Assembly (NCBI GenBank): GCA_910585345.1
Contig: CAJUDS010000003.1
Location: 1 to 64,000 of the forward strand
Direction of reading: 5' to 3'
Length of the DNA: 64,000 nucleotides
From: an uncultured Lachnospiraceae bacterium
GTDB taxonomy: Bacteria; Bacillota; Clostridia; Lachnospirales; Lachnospiraceae
Shown here: positions 52,939 through 62,280 of the stretch, one piece after another
Layout of the letters: each line of letters starts with the position of its first letter
Numbering within the stretch: position 1 is the first letter of the stretch
Notes under the pieces: model-generated
The model's input: the letters and a program-made list of their open reading frames with translations, nothing else
Told to the model about the DNA's origin: nothing
Database searches by the model: none
Made by a program: the position numbers and the translations under genes

Positions 52939-54249
52939 TTACCCTTCATACAATGCCTGCAGCATCTGCACCGTCTCCTCGTATGTAAACCTGCTGTCCA
53001 CATCCTGCATCAGGAAATCATTGGTTGCGTCTATTTTCTGAATCGCATAATCAATATTGGGATTGCTGCCGTTTTTATAAGCGCCGATATTGATCAAATC
53101 TTCTGCTTCATTGTATGTCGCCAGCACGTTTTTCAGCTTTCCGGCCGCCTTTTTATGTTCCTTATCCGTGATCTGGGACATACATCTGGAAATGCTCTGC
53201 AGAATGTCCACTGCCGGATAATGGTTTTTGTGGGCCAGCTTACGATTGAGCATAATATGACCGTCCAGAATACTGCGGGCCGTATCCGTAATTGGCTCAT
53301 TGAAATCATCACCGTCCACCAGAACGGTGTACAATCCTGTTACCGACCCCCTCGACGCCCTCCCGGCACGTTCCAAGAGCTTAGGAAGCTCCGAATATAC
53401 GCTCGGCGGATATCCCCGCGTCACAGGCGGCTCTCCTGTGGCCAGACCGATTTCCCGCTGCGCCATACAAAAACGTGTCAGGGAATCCATCATCAAAAGC
53501 ACATCTCTTCCCTGATCCCTGAAATACTCTGCAATCGCGGTAGCTGTCTTGGCAGCTTTGTTACGTTCCAGCGCCGGTTTATCCGAAGTTGCCACCACTA
53601 CAACAGAACGGCGCATACCTTCCTCTCCAAGGTCGCGCTCTATAAATTCCCTTACCTCTCTGCCCCGCTCTCCGATCAAAGCGATGACATTGATCTCTGC
53701 TTTTGTATTTCTGGCAAACATCCCCATCAAAGTAGATTTGCCCACGCCTGAACCGGCAAAAATACCGATTCTCTGTCCTTTCCCAACGGTAATCAAACCG
53801 TCAACCGCCTTTACGCCAAGGGGAAGCGGCTCATCGATAATTGCACGGCTCATGGGATCGGGAGGAGCCGCTTCAACAGAATAACTGGCGGCGCCTGCCG
53901 GTATCTCCACCCCCGCATCCGTAGGCCTTCCAAGTCCATCCAGTGTCCTGCCAAGTAAAAACTCTCCTACGGACACCCGCAGAGAATCTCCCGTATTCTC
54001 CACCAGATTGCCAATACCGATACCCTCCGTATTCTCATAGGGCATCAGCAGTGTGCGTCCGTCTTTGAATCCCACCACCTCTGCCATAATGCCCGGCCCT
54101 TCATCCCCCTCCGGATGAATAAAGCAGATATCTGCCAGCCTGGCGTCCGGTCCTGCGGACTCAATGGTAAGCCCCACGACATTCAGCACTTTTCCTAACT
54201 TTTTATAATACACTTTTTCTTTTAATTTCTCGTATTTGGATAAATCCAT
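52939..54249 (-). CDS. fliI: flagellum-specific ATPase FliI
   Basis: The 436-aa ATPase is homologous to the F1 beta subunit. Walker A GSGVGKSTLMG, the VIALIGERGREVREFIE block, Walker B VLLMMDSLTRFCMAQREIG, and RGYPPSVYSELPKLLERAGR are intact. It energises export together with FliH and FliJ, encoded on either side. Confidence 0.97.
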   Translation of the reverse strand: MDLSKYEKLKEKVYYKKLGKVLNVVGLTIESAGPDARLADICFIHPEGDEGPGIMAEVVGFKDGRTLLMPYENTEGIGIGNLVENTGDSLRVSVGEFLLGRTLDGLGRPTDAGVEIPAGAASYSVEAAPPDPMSRAIIDEPLPLGVKAVDGLITVGKGQRIGIFAGSGVGKSTLMGMFARNTKAEINVIALIGERGREVREFIERDLGEEGMRRSVVVVATSDKPALERNKAAKTATAIAEYFRDQGRDVLLMMDSLTRFCMAQREIGLATGEPPVTRGYPPSVYSELPKLLERAGRASRGSVTGLYTVLVDGDDFNEPITDTARSILDGHIMLNRKLAHKNHYPAVDILQSISRCMSQITDKEHKKAAGKLKNVLATYNEAEDLINIGAYKNGSNPNIDYAIQKIDATNDFLMQDVDSRFTYEETVQMLQALYEG

Positions 54250-54260
54250 TCTGTTCTGCC

Positions 54261-55133
54261 CTACTCTGCACCTTCGTAAGAAAGGAGAAGAAGTTCCCGC
54301 CGCAGCGCTGCCAGCTGCACATCCAGACTACAGTCATAAATGCCGCCGTCCGCCTCAATCATACATTCATTTTTTCTCATGGTAACATCTTCCACGATTT
54401 CCAGCGCCGCGTTTTTATTTCCCATCCCTTCGATCAGTTTCTTTTTCTGCATACTGACAAAAGGATAATCATCCTGACTTACATGAATAATATAATTACT
54501 GCTTCCCTCAACCTTCTGCATACAACCTTCCAAAAGCTGCATCACCAGATTCTGATATTCCCCCAGCTCAATCCTGAAAATGTGTTCGTAGATTCCGGTT
54601 AACTGCTTCACGAACTCCGGTTCTAATTCATGCATTCTTTCGTTGTACGCGTTTTCAAGCTGCTGCTTCGCCTCTTCAATCTCTGCCTGCGCGCGGGCAG
54701 CGCCTTCATTGTACCCCTGACTTGCGCCTTGCCGCCTTCCCTCTTCTATCGCCTGCTGCATGGCCGCATCAATCTCTGCCTGTGCTGCCTGCCTCATCTG
54801 CATTATTTCTTCCTGCGCCTGTGCAATCAGCTCCTCGGGACTCGGGCCGTCATAAACAGGTTCCGGCGCAGGCTCCGCCGCTTTTATCACGGTAGAACCG
54901 TCCTCCGGATCTCCAACCAGTCCATCCAGCTCCTTCGCACTCAAGCCGCCGCGAAAGCCCTCTGCGGGTTCCTCCGTTTCCGCACCGCAGTCCCCACGCT
55001 CTGCCATAGCCGCAAAGCCTTCCTGTCCCTGTTCGCGCAGACGTTTTTCCAAAATCTTATTGCTGTTTATGACTCTCGTATCATCATGCTGAAACTGCAC
55101 CCAGTTCCCCTTCAGCAAGTTGCTAGATAACAA
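54261..55133 (-). CDS. fliH: flagellar export ATPase regulator FliH
   Basis: A 290-aa protein whose C-terminal part (about 130-290) has the FliH/YscL pattern: a coiled coil with repeated AxxxG-like spacing (AIEEGRRQGASQGYNEGAA) and the V-ATPase E-subunit-like domain (NYIIHVSQDDYPFV, ECMIEADGGIYDCSLDVQL). I prefer a TTG start at 55133 with GGAGGGG upstream; a GTG at 55148 is an alternative. Both overlap the end of fliG. Confidence 0.88.
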   Translation of the reverse strand: MLSSNLLKGNWVQFQHDDTRVINSNKILEKRLREQGQEGFAAMAERGDCGAETEEPAEGFRGGLSAKELDGLVGDPEDGSTVIKAAEPAPEPVYDGPSPEELIAQAQEEIMQMRQAAQAEIDAAMQQAIEEGRRQGASQGYNEGAARAQAEIEEAKQQLENAYNERMHELEPEFVKQLTGIYEHIFRIELGEYQNLVMQLLEGCMQKVEGSSNYIIHVSQDDYPFVSMQKKKLIEGMGNKNAALEIVEDVTMRKNECMIEADGGIYDCSLDVQLAALRRELLLLSYEGAE

Positions 55134-56133
55134 TTTCGTCCCCTCCACCTCTGGAAATCACAATTTCTGCGGAATCTTCCAGTTTTCTGATGATATTGAC
55201 TATCTTCTGCTGTGCCTCTTCCACGTCCTTCATACGTACCGGACCCATAAACTCCATATCCTCCTTGATCATAGCAGACAGACGTTTGGAGAGGTTTTTG
55301 AAAACGGCATTCTGCACTTCCTCGTTGGAACCTTTCAGTGCAATCGCCAGATCGCTGTTCTCCACATCACGCAGCACTCTCTGAATCGCTCTGTCGTCCA
55401 AAAGAAGAATGTCTTCGAATACAAACATCTTTTTCCTGATCTCATCCGCGAGTTCGGGTTCTTCGATCTCCAAAGTTTCCATAATATGTTTTTCGGTGCC
55501 GCGGTCTACGGAATTGAGAATTTCGACTACCGCATCCACACCGCCGATAATCGTATAATCCTGATTTACAAGGGACGCCAATTTTGATTCCAATACTTTC
55601 TCTACTTCTTTAATCACATCCGGACTTGTTCTGTCCATTATAGCGATACGTTTCGCCACATCCGCCTGTCGTTCCGGCGGCAGAGCCGACAGAATCATGG
55701 AAGACTGTGCCGCGGACAGATACGACATAATTAGCGCAATCGTCTGCGGATGTTCATCCTGTATAAAGTTCAGCAGCTGGGACGCGTCTGTCTTGCGGAC
55801 AAATTCGAATGGTTTTACCTGCAGAGAAGCCGTCAGTTTGCCGATCACATCTCTTGCCCTGTCCTCTCCCAGCGCTTTTTCCAGCAATTCCTTTGCATAT
55901 CCGATGCCGCCTTCCGCAATATACTGTTGTGCCAGACAGACCTGATAAAACTCTTCTATCACGTCTTCCTTTACCTGGGGTGTAATACTCCTTGTATTTG
56001 CGATCTCCAGCGTCAATTCTTCAATTTCATCTTCCTTCAGATGCTTAAAGATATGGGAAGATTTTTCCGGCCCCAGTGCAATCAACAGCACGGCCGCTTT
56101 CTGCAGGCCTGTTAAGCCTGAATCACTTGCCAT
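55123..56133 (-). CDS. fliG: flagellar motor switch protein FliG
   Basis: The 336-aa FliG shows the FliF-binding N domain (LTGLQKAAVLLIALGPEKSS), the middle domain with EHPQTIALIMSYL and PERQADVAKRIA, and the torque C-terminal domain (FVFEDILLLDDRAIQRVLRD). It couples stators to the rotor. Length and order are normal. Confidence 0.97.
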   Translation of the reverse strand: MASDSGLTGLQKAAVLLIALGPEKSSHIFKHLKEDEIEELTLEIANTRSITPQVKEDVIEEFYQVCLAQQYIAEGGIGYAKELLEKALGEDRARDVIGKLTASLQVKPFEFVRKTDASQLLNFIQDEHPQTIALIMSYLSAAQSSMILSALPPERQADVAKRIAIMDRTSPDVIKEVEKVLESKLASLVNQDYTIIGGVDAVVEILNSVDRGTEKHIMETLEIEEPELADEIRKKMFVFEDILLLDDRAIQRVLRDVENSDLAIALKGSNEEVQNAVFKNLSKRLSAMIKEDMEFMGPVRMKDVEEAQQKIVNIIRKLEDSAEIVISRGGGDEIVI

Positions 56134-56139
56134 ATCCCA

Positions 56140-57735
56140 TTACCCCCAATCCTCATTCAGCCAGTTTCGCAGCAGACTTGCCGCTGCCTCCGGATTTTCA
56201 TCCACAAACTTCTCTATCATCTTACGTGTCTCAGACCACTCTTCCACCGCAATGCCTTCCACCGTCGATTCCGGCGTGGACTGCAGTAAATCCTCTACGG
56301 AAAGCTCTTCCTCTTCTTCAACCGCCTTCTCGCCTCTCATACTCCTGAATACGACAAACGCAAGCAGACCCAGTATAATGATAATCAGTACGACCTGTAT
56401 TACATCCGTCGCCCTGATATTCATGCCTTCCCTGTCAATAAATAATGGCTCTTCATAAGCCACCATTGCAATATTCTCAACCGCGATACCCGTCGCCTTG
56501 GAAACTACATTAATCATGTTTTCATCCACCGGCTGCAGTACGCGCGCCCCGTTATTTGCCTTGTATTCCTCCCAGGTAATGCCGTCTAAAAGACCCTGAT
56601 CCCTGATATCCTCTTCTTTCTGGACATTATATGTAATGGCGGTAACGGAAATTGATGATTCGTCATATTTGATCAGTCCGGGCGGAATCGTCTGTGACAT
56701 AATCCTTTCATTGGGAAGATAATCCCTCGATTCTTCAGACTGTGTAGAAGAGGAATTTTCATTATCCTGCATCTCGTAAGTAATCTCGCTGTTAGAATCT
56801 GTTCCAGGTACGCCGCCGGAGCTGTTTACATTTTCTGCGCTGAAAATATCCTCATGGCTGACCATACCCTGCGTCTGTCCGTCAGGCGCAGAAAAATTAT
56901 GCTCCGTCAGTTCCGTAGAAGAAAAGTCAAGGGCAAGATTGCTGGCCACCTCAATATTGTCGTACTGGTTAGTCCCCAACAGTACTTTTTTAACCTCGTT
57001 ACGAACCAGGCGTTCCGCCTGCTGTTTTACCGAAAGCTGATTGCTGGCATTCCCTGTAATGGAATAAGAATCCTCACCGGAAAACAGCAAATTACCCTGG
57101 CTGTCCAGAATCGTAATATTATTGGCATTCTCATTGCCAAGGGCTGTCTTGACAAACTGCGCCATGGCAGTGGCATTTTCCTGGGTAAACTCTCCTTCCA
57201 GTTCCAAAATAATGCTGGCATAGGATTCTTCATTTTTGGAGAGAAGCGTGCCGTCATTTTCAGGAAGCGACAACTGCACATCCGCTTTTTTTACCGCCTC
57301 AAACCGAACCAGATCCGATTCCATCTGCCCTTCCATATAGAGCTTATACCGTTTCTGCTTATCAGATTCCGTTGTCGAAAAACCGCCGTTGGTTACATTG
57401 TCAATACCATAAGCCGCCGAAGGGATGTTATTGGCGCCAAGCAGCAGATTGGCATCCGATATCTGTTCCTTCAATACCTTGATCTGATATCCGTCGTCTG
57501 ACACCGTATAAGTAATCCCCGCTCCGTCCAGCAGACCCGTTATCTCAGACGCTTCTTTCGTACTTTCGCAGTTTGCCAGCAGTTCGTACTGGGGCCTCGT
57601 AATGACCGTTACCAGAATCGCAAGCGCGATAATCACGCCTGCAGCGATACAAATTATAATCGTCTTCTGCTTTGAAGTAAATTTATTCCACCATTCCAGT
57701 ATCCTTACCGGAATCGCTTTCAACCTGTCAGCCAT
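56140..57735 (-). CDS. fliF: flagellar MS-ring protein FliF
   Basis: The 531-aa FliF has an N-terminal membrane segment (IIICIAAGVIIALAILVTV), ring-building motifs (YELLANCESTKEASEITGLL; VQLSLPENDG; ANNITILDSQGNLL), a second membrane segment near the C terminus (VVLIIIILGLLAFVVFRS) and the FliG-binding tail (NPEAAASLLRNWLNEDWG). Slightly shorter than in enterobacteria, typical for Clostridia. Confidence 0.97.
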   Translation of the reverse strand: MADRLKAIPVRILEWWNKFTSKQKTIIICIAAGVIIALAILVTVITRPQYELLANCESTKEASEITGLLDGAGITYTVSDDGYQIKVLKEQISDANLLLGANNIPSAAYGIDNVTNGGFSTTESDKQKRYKLYMEGQMESDLVRFEAVKKADVQLSLPENDGTLLSKNEESYASIILELEGEFTQENATAMAQFVKTALGNENANNITILDSQGNLLFSGEDSYSITGNASNQLSVKQQAERLVRNEVKKVLLGTNQYDNIEVASNLALDFSSTELTEHNFSAPDGQTQGMVSHEDIFSAENVNSSGGVPGTDSNSEITYEMQDNENSSSTQSEESRDYLPNERIMSQTIPPGLIKYDESSISVTAITYNVQKEEDIRDQGLLDGITWEEYKANNGARVLQPVDENMINVVSKATGIAVENIAMVAYEEPLFIDREGMNIRATDVIQVVLIIIILGLLAFVVFRSMRGEKAVEEEEELSVEDLLQSTPESTVEGIAVEEWSETRKMIEKFVDENPEAAASLLRNWLNEDWG

Positions 57736-57754
57736 TTTGTTTTACTCCCGTGTC

Positions 57755-58084
57755 CTAAATCTGCATCTGCATAATTTCTTTGTATGCATCCATAAACTTA
57801 TCCCTTACAGCAACCGTATACTGTAAAGCTGCCGATGCCTTTTGCAGTGCGATTGACAGATCGTGGGTGTTTTCCGCCTGGCCAAGCGCGATTTTCAGTT
57901 CCTCATTCTCCATATCGGAAATATAACTGTTTGTTGTATGTAAGTTATCAATGGCAGTGTGCAGCATCGTGCTGAAAACATCCCTGCCTTCCTGCGCCGC
58001 TTCCGCCTTTTTCGCCGCTCCGGTCTGTTTGGCTGCCTCTCTGACAGCGCCGGAGTTCACATGATACAGCGATGTGATATCCAT
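57755..58084 (-). CDS. fliE: flagellar MS-ring/rod adaptor FliE
   Basis: A 109-aa protein with the FliE C-terminal pattern (DLSIALQKASAALQYTVAVR, then KFMDAYKEIMQMQI) that joins the MS ring to the rod. It lies between flgC and fliF, as expected. Confidence 0.94.
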   Translation of the reverse strand: MDITSLYHVNSGAVREAAKQTGAAKKAEAAQEGRDVFSTMLHTAIDNLHTTNSYISDMENEELKIALGQAENTHDLSIALQKASAALQYTVAVRDKFMDAYKEIMQMQI

Positions 58085-58133
58085 TTTTTCCTCTCCCTCT
58101 TATCCTTTTATCCTCATCTGCATGCCGCAAAAT

Positions 58134-58577
58134 TTACTGCGCCATTTCCAGCCCCTTCATGGCAATGGCCTTGCTGGCGTTAAATGCAGTCGCATTCGCC
58201 TCATAAGCGCGGCTGGCGTCAATCAGGTTGGTCATCTCCGTCACAATATTTACATTCGGATATAATACATAGCCGTTTTCATCCGCATCCGGGTGGGAAG
58301 GATCATATACCATCTTCATATCCGTCCAGGAATCTTCTTCCACCGTGCTGACCTTTACGCCTTTGCCGGAATAGTTGTCTCTGGCGGCGTTCAGTACCCT
58401 GCTGAAAGGCGTCTGCGTCTCTCTTTCCGCAAAAGTAACCACCTTGCGGCGGTAAGGCGTACCGTCCTCCGTCCTGGTAGTGTTGGCATTGGCTACATTC
58501 TGCGAAATAATGTCCATACGGAAGCGTTCTGCAGTCAGTCCCGATGCGTTTACATCAAATGTTGAAAACAGACTCAT
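58134..58577 (-). CDS. flgC: flagellar rod protein FlgC
   Basis: A 147-aa proximal rod protein with MSLFSTFDVNASGLTAERFR at the start, the NVANANTTRTEDGTPYRRK motif of rod proteins and a C-terminal helix (YVLYPNVNIVTEMTNLIDAS). Normal length and position. Confidence 0.96.
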   Translation of the reverse strand: MSLFSTFDVNASGLTAERFRMDIISQNVANANTTRTEDGTPYRRKVVTFAERETQTPFSRVLNAARDNYSGKGVKVSTVEEDSWTDMKMVYDPSHPDADENGYVLYPNVNIVTEMTNLIDASRAYEANATAFNASKAIAMKGLEMAQ

Positions 58578-58595
58578 ATTCTTATTCCCCCTTAC

Positions 58596-58985
58596 TTATT
58601 TAGTCACAAGCCGCAGATTGGAAAACTCCTGTTTCACCCCTGCCATCATTGCGTTATATTTCAATTGATTGGAAGCCAGCATCACGTTCTCTGTATCAAT
58701 GTCTACATTATTGCGGTCCATCCGGTAAGAAAAATTAGCATAATCCGTATAGGTCCTCGGTTTCAGTCTTCCCAGCTGCAGTCCGTCCACCTTTGCATCT
58801 ACGGAAGTATATTTGGAATTTCCAAGCTCCCGGCGCAACACGCCTTCAAAATCAATATCCTGCCTTTTATATCCCGGCGTATCCGCATTGGCAATATTAT
58901 TGGAAATGATCTCATTTCTGATCCATGCCGCATCCATGGATTTATCCAGCACATTGACGTAATTAAATACATTCGAACGAATCAT
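58596..58985 (-). CDS. flgB: flagellar rod protein FlgB
   Basis: A 129-aa proximal rod protein with the NIANADTPGYKRQDIDFEG motif and the C-terminal VMLASNQLKYNAMMAGVKQE segment. It is the first gene of the fla/che operon, has GGGAGGAG upstream and is preceded by a good promoter at 59046-59073. Confidence 0.96.
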   Translation of the reverse strand: MIRSNVFNYVNVLDKSMDAAWIRNEIISNNIANADTPGYKRQDIDFEGVLRRELGNSKYTSVDAKVDGLQLGRLKPRTYTDYANFSYRMDRNNVDIDTENVMLASNQLKYNAMMAGVKQEFSNLRLVTK

Positions 58986-59045
58986 ATCGTATGCTCTCCT
59001 CCCGTATCAGGACATACTGTCCCATCTAAACAACCTATCTATTCT

Positions 59046-59073
59046 ATTATATAGTTTTTTGGACAAAAAACAA
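59046..59073 (-). promoter_or_regulatory. fla/che operon promoter
   Basis: TTGTTT (59068-59073) and TATAAT (59046-59051) on the minus strand with a 16-bp spacer form a sigma-A promoter 61 bp before flgB. I see no sigma-28 consensus (GCCGATAA type) here, consistent with an early-class promoter. CodY, encoded just upstream, is a likely nutritional regulator, but no clear CodY box is present. Confidence 0.7.
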
Positions 59074-59101
59074 GGATTTTATCTGCTTATAAATGCGAAA
59101 T

Positions 59102-59127
59102 GGGACTTATTTCCTAACGTAAGTCCC
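59102..59127 (-). terminator. terminator-like hairpin after codY
   Basis: GGGACTT (59121-59127 on the minus strand) pairs with AAGTCCC (59102-59108), 12-base loop, between codY and the fla promoter. The following sequence is only partly T-rich, so some read-through is likely. Confidence 0.5.
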
Positions 59128-59212
59128 TTTACAATTTGCATTCGCCACGGCAGTTCAAATATTTCCCCGCCGTCATCCATCCATGGATATACTATGTATT
59201 TCGTCCTGTTTT

Positions 59213-60010
59213 TTAGAAACCGTCTTTTTCCAGCTTCTGCTGTTTCAGCTTTTCCACTTCCTCAAATACCACATCATTGAGCACTTTGATATACGTCCCT
59301 TTCATCCCGGAGGAACGCGACTCAATCACACCCGCGCTTTCAAATTTACGCAGCGCATTGACAATTACCGAACGGGTGATCCCCACCCTGTCCGCAATCT
59401 TGCTTGCCACCAGAATGCCTTCCTGGCCGTTCAGCTCGTCAAAAATATGGGTAATTGCCTCCATCTCGGAAAAAGACAGCGTGCTGATTGCCGAGTGAAC
59501 TACCGCCAGTTTCCTGGCCTCCTCGGCGCTCTCCTCATTGACCGCGCGCAGCATTTCCAGACTGACTACCGTCGTGCCATACTCGCACAAAATAATATCA
59601 TTAATCTCATAAGGCTGATCGCATTTATAAATAAACAGCGTGCCAAGACGTTCTCCTGCAATGTCAATCGGCGAGATGATCGCCTGAAACTTTCTCGTAT
59701 CCGTCTTTTCAAATCCAAGTGTTTCCAGATTCACGTTCTCCTTTGTGGAAAGTACGCCCAGCATACGCTCATTCAGCATGGCGTCAATATGTCCGCCCAC
59801 CTTGCCGCTGATCAGTTCGTCGATTTCCTCCACACCATCGGAAATACCGACGCCGAGTACTTTCCCTTTTCTGCTGATCACCAGCACATTGGAACTGAGA
59901 ATCTCTTTCATAACATTACAGATATCATTAAATATTACTTTACTGGAATTGTTATTGTGTAAAAGCATTCCAATCTTTCTGGTCTTGTCTAACAACTGTA
60001 TACTACTCAT
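59213..60010 (-). CDS. codY: global nutritional regulator CodY
   Basis: The 265-aa CodY senses branched-chain amino acids and GTP. The N-terminal GAF domain (MSSIQLLDKTRKIGMLLHNN at the start, MLNERMLGVLSTKENVNLET later) and the C-terminal winged helix with ASKIADRVGITRSVIVNALR and ESRSSGMKGTYIKVLN are strongly conserved. The start at 60010 has AAGGAGG; the frame extending to 60094 is promoter sequence. In Bacillus it also precedes the fla operon and represses it. Confidence 0.96.
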   Translation of the reverse strand: MSSIQLLDKTRKIGMLLHNNNSSKVIFNDICNVMKEILSSNVLVISRKGKVLGVGISDGVEEIDELISGKVGGHIDAMLNERMLGVLSTKENVNLETLGFEKTDTRKFQAIISPIDIAGERLGTLFIYKCDQPYEINDIILCEYGTTVVSLEMLRAVNEESAEEARKLAVVHSAISTLSFSEMEAITHIFDELNGQEGILVASKIADRVGITRSVIVNALRKFESAGVIESRSSGMKGTYIKVLNDVVFEEVEKLKQQKLEKDGF

Positions 60011-60034
60011 GCAGACCTCCTTCCACATAGAATT

Positions 60035-60063
60035 ATTGTAATATAATACGCTTCTTTTCGCAA
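60035..60063 (-). promoter_or_regulatory. codY promoter
   Basis: TTGCGA (60058-60063) and TACAAT (60035-60040) with a 17-bp spacer on the minus strand. Directly upstream lies a tandem 10-bp repeat (AAAATGTCAT at 60075-60084 and 60085-60094). Confidence 0.7.
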
Positions 60064-60126
60064 CACTTTCCTTTAAAATGTCATAAAATGTCATGGAATG
60101 TATAAAAATTCAGACAAAACAGTCGC

Positions 60127-62211
60127 TTACACAATCTCCGTTTTCCGCGGCTTTTCCATAATATTCCCGCATGCCTCATTAATGCACAACAGCTTACTGC
60201 CCTTCTCCAGCATCAGAGAACCACACTCGCTGCATTTAACCGGAGAAGGTTTCTGCCATACCATAAAATCGCAGTCCGGATTGTCTATGCAGCCGTAATA
60301 CTTTCTGCCTTTTTTTGTTTTTTTCAACACAATATCCTTGCCGCATTTCGGACAGGCAATGCCAATCTTTTCATAGTACGGTTTTGTATTCCTGCAGTCA
60401 GGAAAACCAGGACACGCGAGAAACCTCCCATGCGGTCCGTATTTTACGACCATCTGTCTGCCGCAGAGTTCGCATATTTCATCGGAAACCTCATCGGCAA
60501 TCTGCACATGCTCCAACTCTTTTTCTGCCGTATTCACTGCTTCATCCAAATCGGGATAAAAGTTCGACACAATTGTTTTCCAGCTTACCACGCCTTCCTC
60601 TACCTTATCGAGCAGCGCTTCCAGATTTGCCGTAAAACTTACATCCACAATGCTGGGAAAGGCTTCCTTCATCATAGTATTTACCACTTCCCCCAGCTCA
60701 GTCACATAAAGATTGCGGTTCTCCTTTGTCACATACCTTCTTGCCAGAATCGTCGTAATGGTAGGCGCATAGGTACTGGGCCTGCCGATTCCAAGTTCTT
60801 CCAGCGCCCGCACGAGACTGGCCTCCGTATAATGTGCCGGCGGCTGGGTAAAATGCTGTTTATATGCAAATGTCTGAAACTGCAGCACAGACTGTCTGTC
60901 AATCCCTTTCACAAGGAGATTATTCTCCTGCTTTTCTTCATCGCCGCCCGTGTATACGCTCATAAAACCGTCAAATACAACTTTGGACGCCGCCACAGTA
61001 AAACAGTGTTCCCCCGCCCCGATTTTGACAGAAGTCGTCTCGTATCTGGCCGAAGACATCTGACTGGCCGTAAAACGCTTCCAGATCAGCTGGTATAGCC
61101 GCAGCTGGTCACGGTTCAAAGACTCTTTCAGAGAGGCAGGCGTTCTGCTGATGTCAGTTGGACGGATCGCCTCATGGGCGTCCTGTATTTTCTTCCCGCT
61201 TTTTTTTCCACCGCCTGCTCCTGCCGCGTACGCATTGCCATACTGGGTCTCAATATAGGATTTTGCCTGCTGGGCCGCTTCCTCCGATACCCGGGTGGAA
61301 TCCGTACGCAGATAAGAAATCACCCCTACCGTACCGCTGCCTTTAATATCAATCCCTTCATAAAGCTGCTGTGCCAGACGCATCGTCTTCTGGGTGGAAA
61401 AATTCAACATTTTGCTCGCTTCCTGCTGCAGCGTCGATGTCGTAAAAGGCAGCGGCGCCTTCTTAATCCGCTCCCCTTTTTTCACCTCGTCCACCTGATA
61501 CGACGCATGTTCCAGCTCCTGCAGAACGCGGTCCAGCTCTTCCTTTGATGCGATCGTCCTTTTGCCTTCTTTTGTACCGTAATATTTAGCAGTCAGCGGC
61601 TTTTTCTCCCCTGATACGCCAAGTACCACATCCAGGCTCCAGTATTCATCCGGGATAAAAGCGCTGATCTCTTCTTCTCTGTCGCATATAATCCGCAGCG
61701 CCACCGACTGCACCCGGCCTGCGCTCAGGCCTCTTTTGATTTTGGCCCACAAAAGCGGTGAAATCCGGTAGCCTACCATGCGGTCCAGAATGCGGCGCGC
61801 CTGCTGGGCGTCTACCAGGTCCATATCAATCTCTCTGGCATTTTTCAAAGATTCTTTCACTGCACTTTTGGTAATTTCATTGAACGTAATTCTGTATACC
61901 TTTTTGTTTTCCAACTTCAGTGTATGCATCAAATGCCACGATATGGCTTCTCCTTCCCGGTCAGGGTCAGTAGCCAGGTATACTTTTTCCGCCTTCTTCA
62001 CTTCCTTGCGAAGGTTTGCAAGAATATCCCCTTTCCCACGGATTGTAATATATTTGGGCTCGTAATCGTTCTCCACATCGATTCCAAGCTGACTCTTAGG
62101 CAAATCCCTTACATGTCCGTTACTGGCCGCAACCTCATAATTAGCCCCCAGGAATTTCTTGATTGTTTTCACCTTGGCTGGCGATTCCACAATTACCAGA
62201 TATTTTGCCAT
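60127..62211 (-). CDS. topA: DNA topoisomerase I
   Basis: The 694-aa type IA topoisomerase has the TOPRIM domain (YLVIVESPAKVKTI; ATDPDREGEAI with catalytic acidic residues), the core with active-site Tyr300 (ISYLRTDSTRVS), and three C-terminal zinc ribbons (CELCG...CPGFPDC; CPKCG...CIDNPDC; CSECG...CINEAC). It relaxes negative supercoils. The gene order dprA-topA-codY matches Firmicutes. Confidence 0.97.
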   Translation of the reverse strand: MAKYLVIVESPAKVKTIKKFLGANYEVAASNGHVRDLPKSQLGIDVENDYEPKYITIRGKGDILANLRKEVKKAEKVYLATDPDREGEAISWHLMHTLKLENKKVYRITFNEITKSAVKESLKNAREIDMDLVDAQQARRILDRMVGYRISPLLWAKIKRGLSAGRVQSVALRIICDREEEISAFIPDEYWSLDVVLGVSGEKKPLTAKYYGTKEGKRTIASKEELDRVLQELEHASYQVDEVKKGERIKKAPLPFTTSTLQQEASKMLNFSTQKTMRLAQQLYEGIDIKGSGTVGVISYLRTDSTRVSEEAAQQAKSYIETQYGNAYAAGAGGGKKSGKKIQDAHEAIRPTDISRTPASLKESLNRDQLRLYQLIWKRFTASQMSSARYETTSVKIGAGEHCFTVAASKVVFDGFMSVYTGGDEEKQENNLLVKGIDRQSVLQFQTFAYKQHFTQPPAHYTEASLVRALEELGIGRPSTYAPTITTILARRYVTKENRNLYVTELGEVVNTMMKEAFPSIVDVSFTANLEALLDKVEEGVVSWKTIVSNFYPDLDEAVNTAEKELEHVQIADEVSDEICELCGRQMVVKYGPHGRFLACPGFPDCRNTKPYYEKIGIACPKCGKDIVLKKTKKGRKYYGCIDNPDCDFMVWQKPSPVKCSECGSLMLEKGSKLLCINEACGNIMEKPRKTEIV

Positions 62212-62280
62212 CGCTTTATAACTCTCCTCTTCTATAAATCATATGAACTATAAACCAAATTTCTGAGAATGGCAAGTACT

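Noticed and set aside
59000..60110. CodY-binding box (AATTTTCNGAAAATT type) near codY and flgB
   Set aside because: No stretch comes close enough to the consensus to be claimed.
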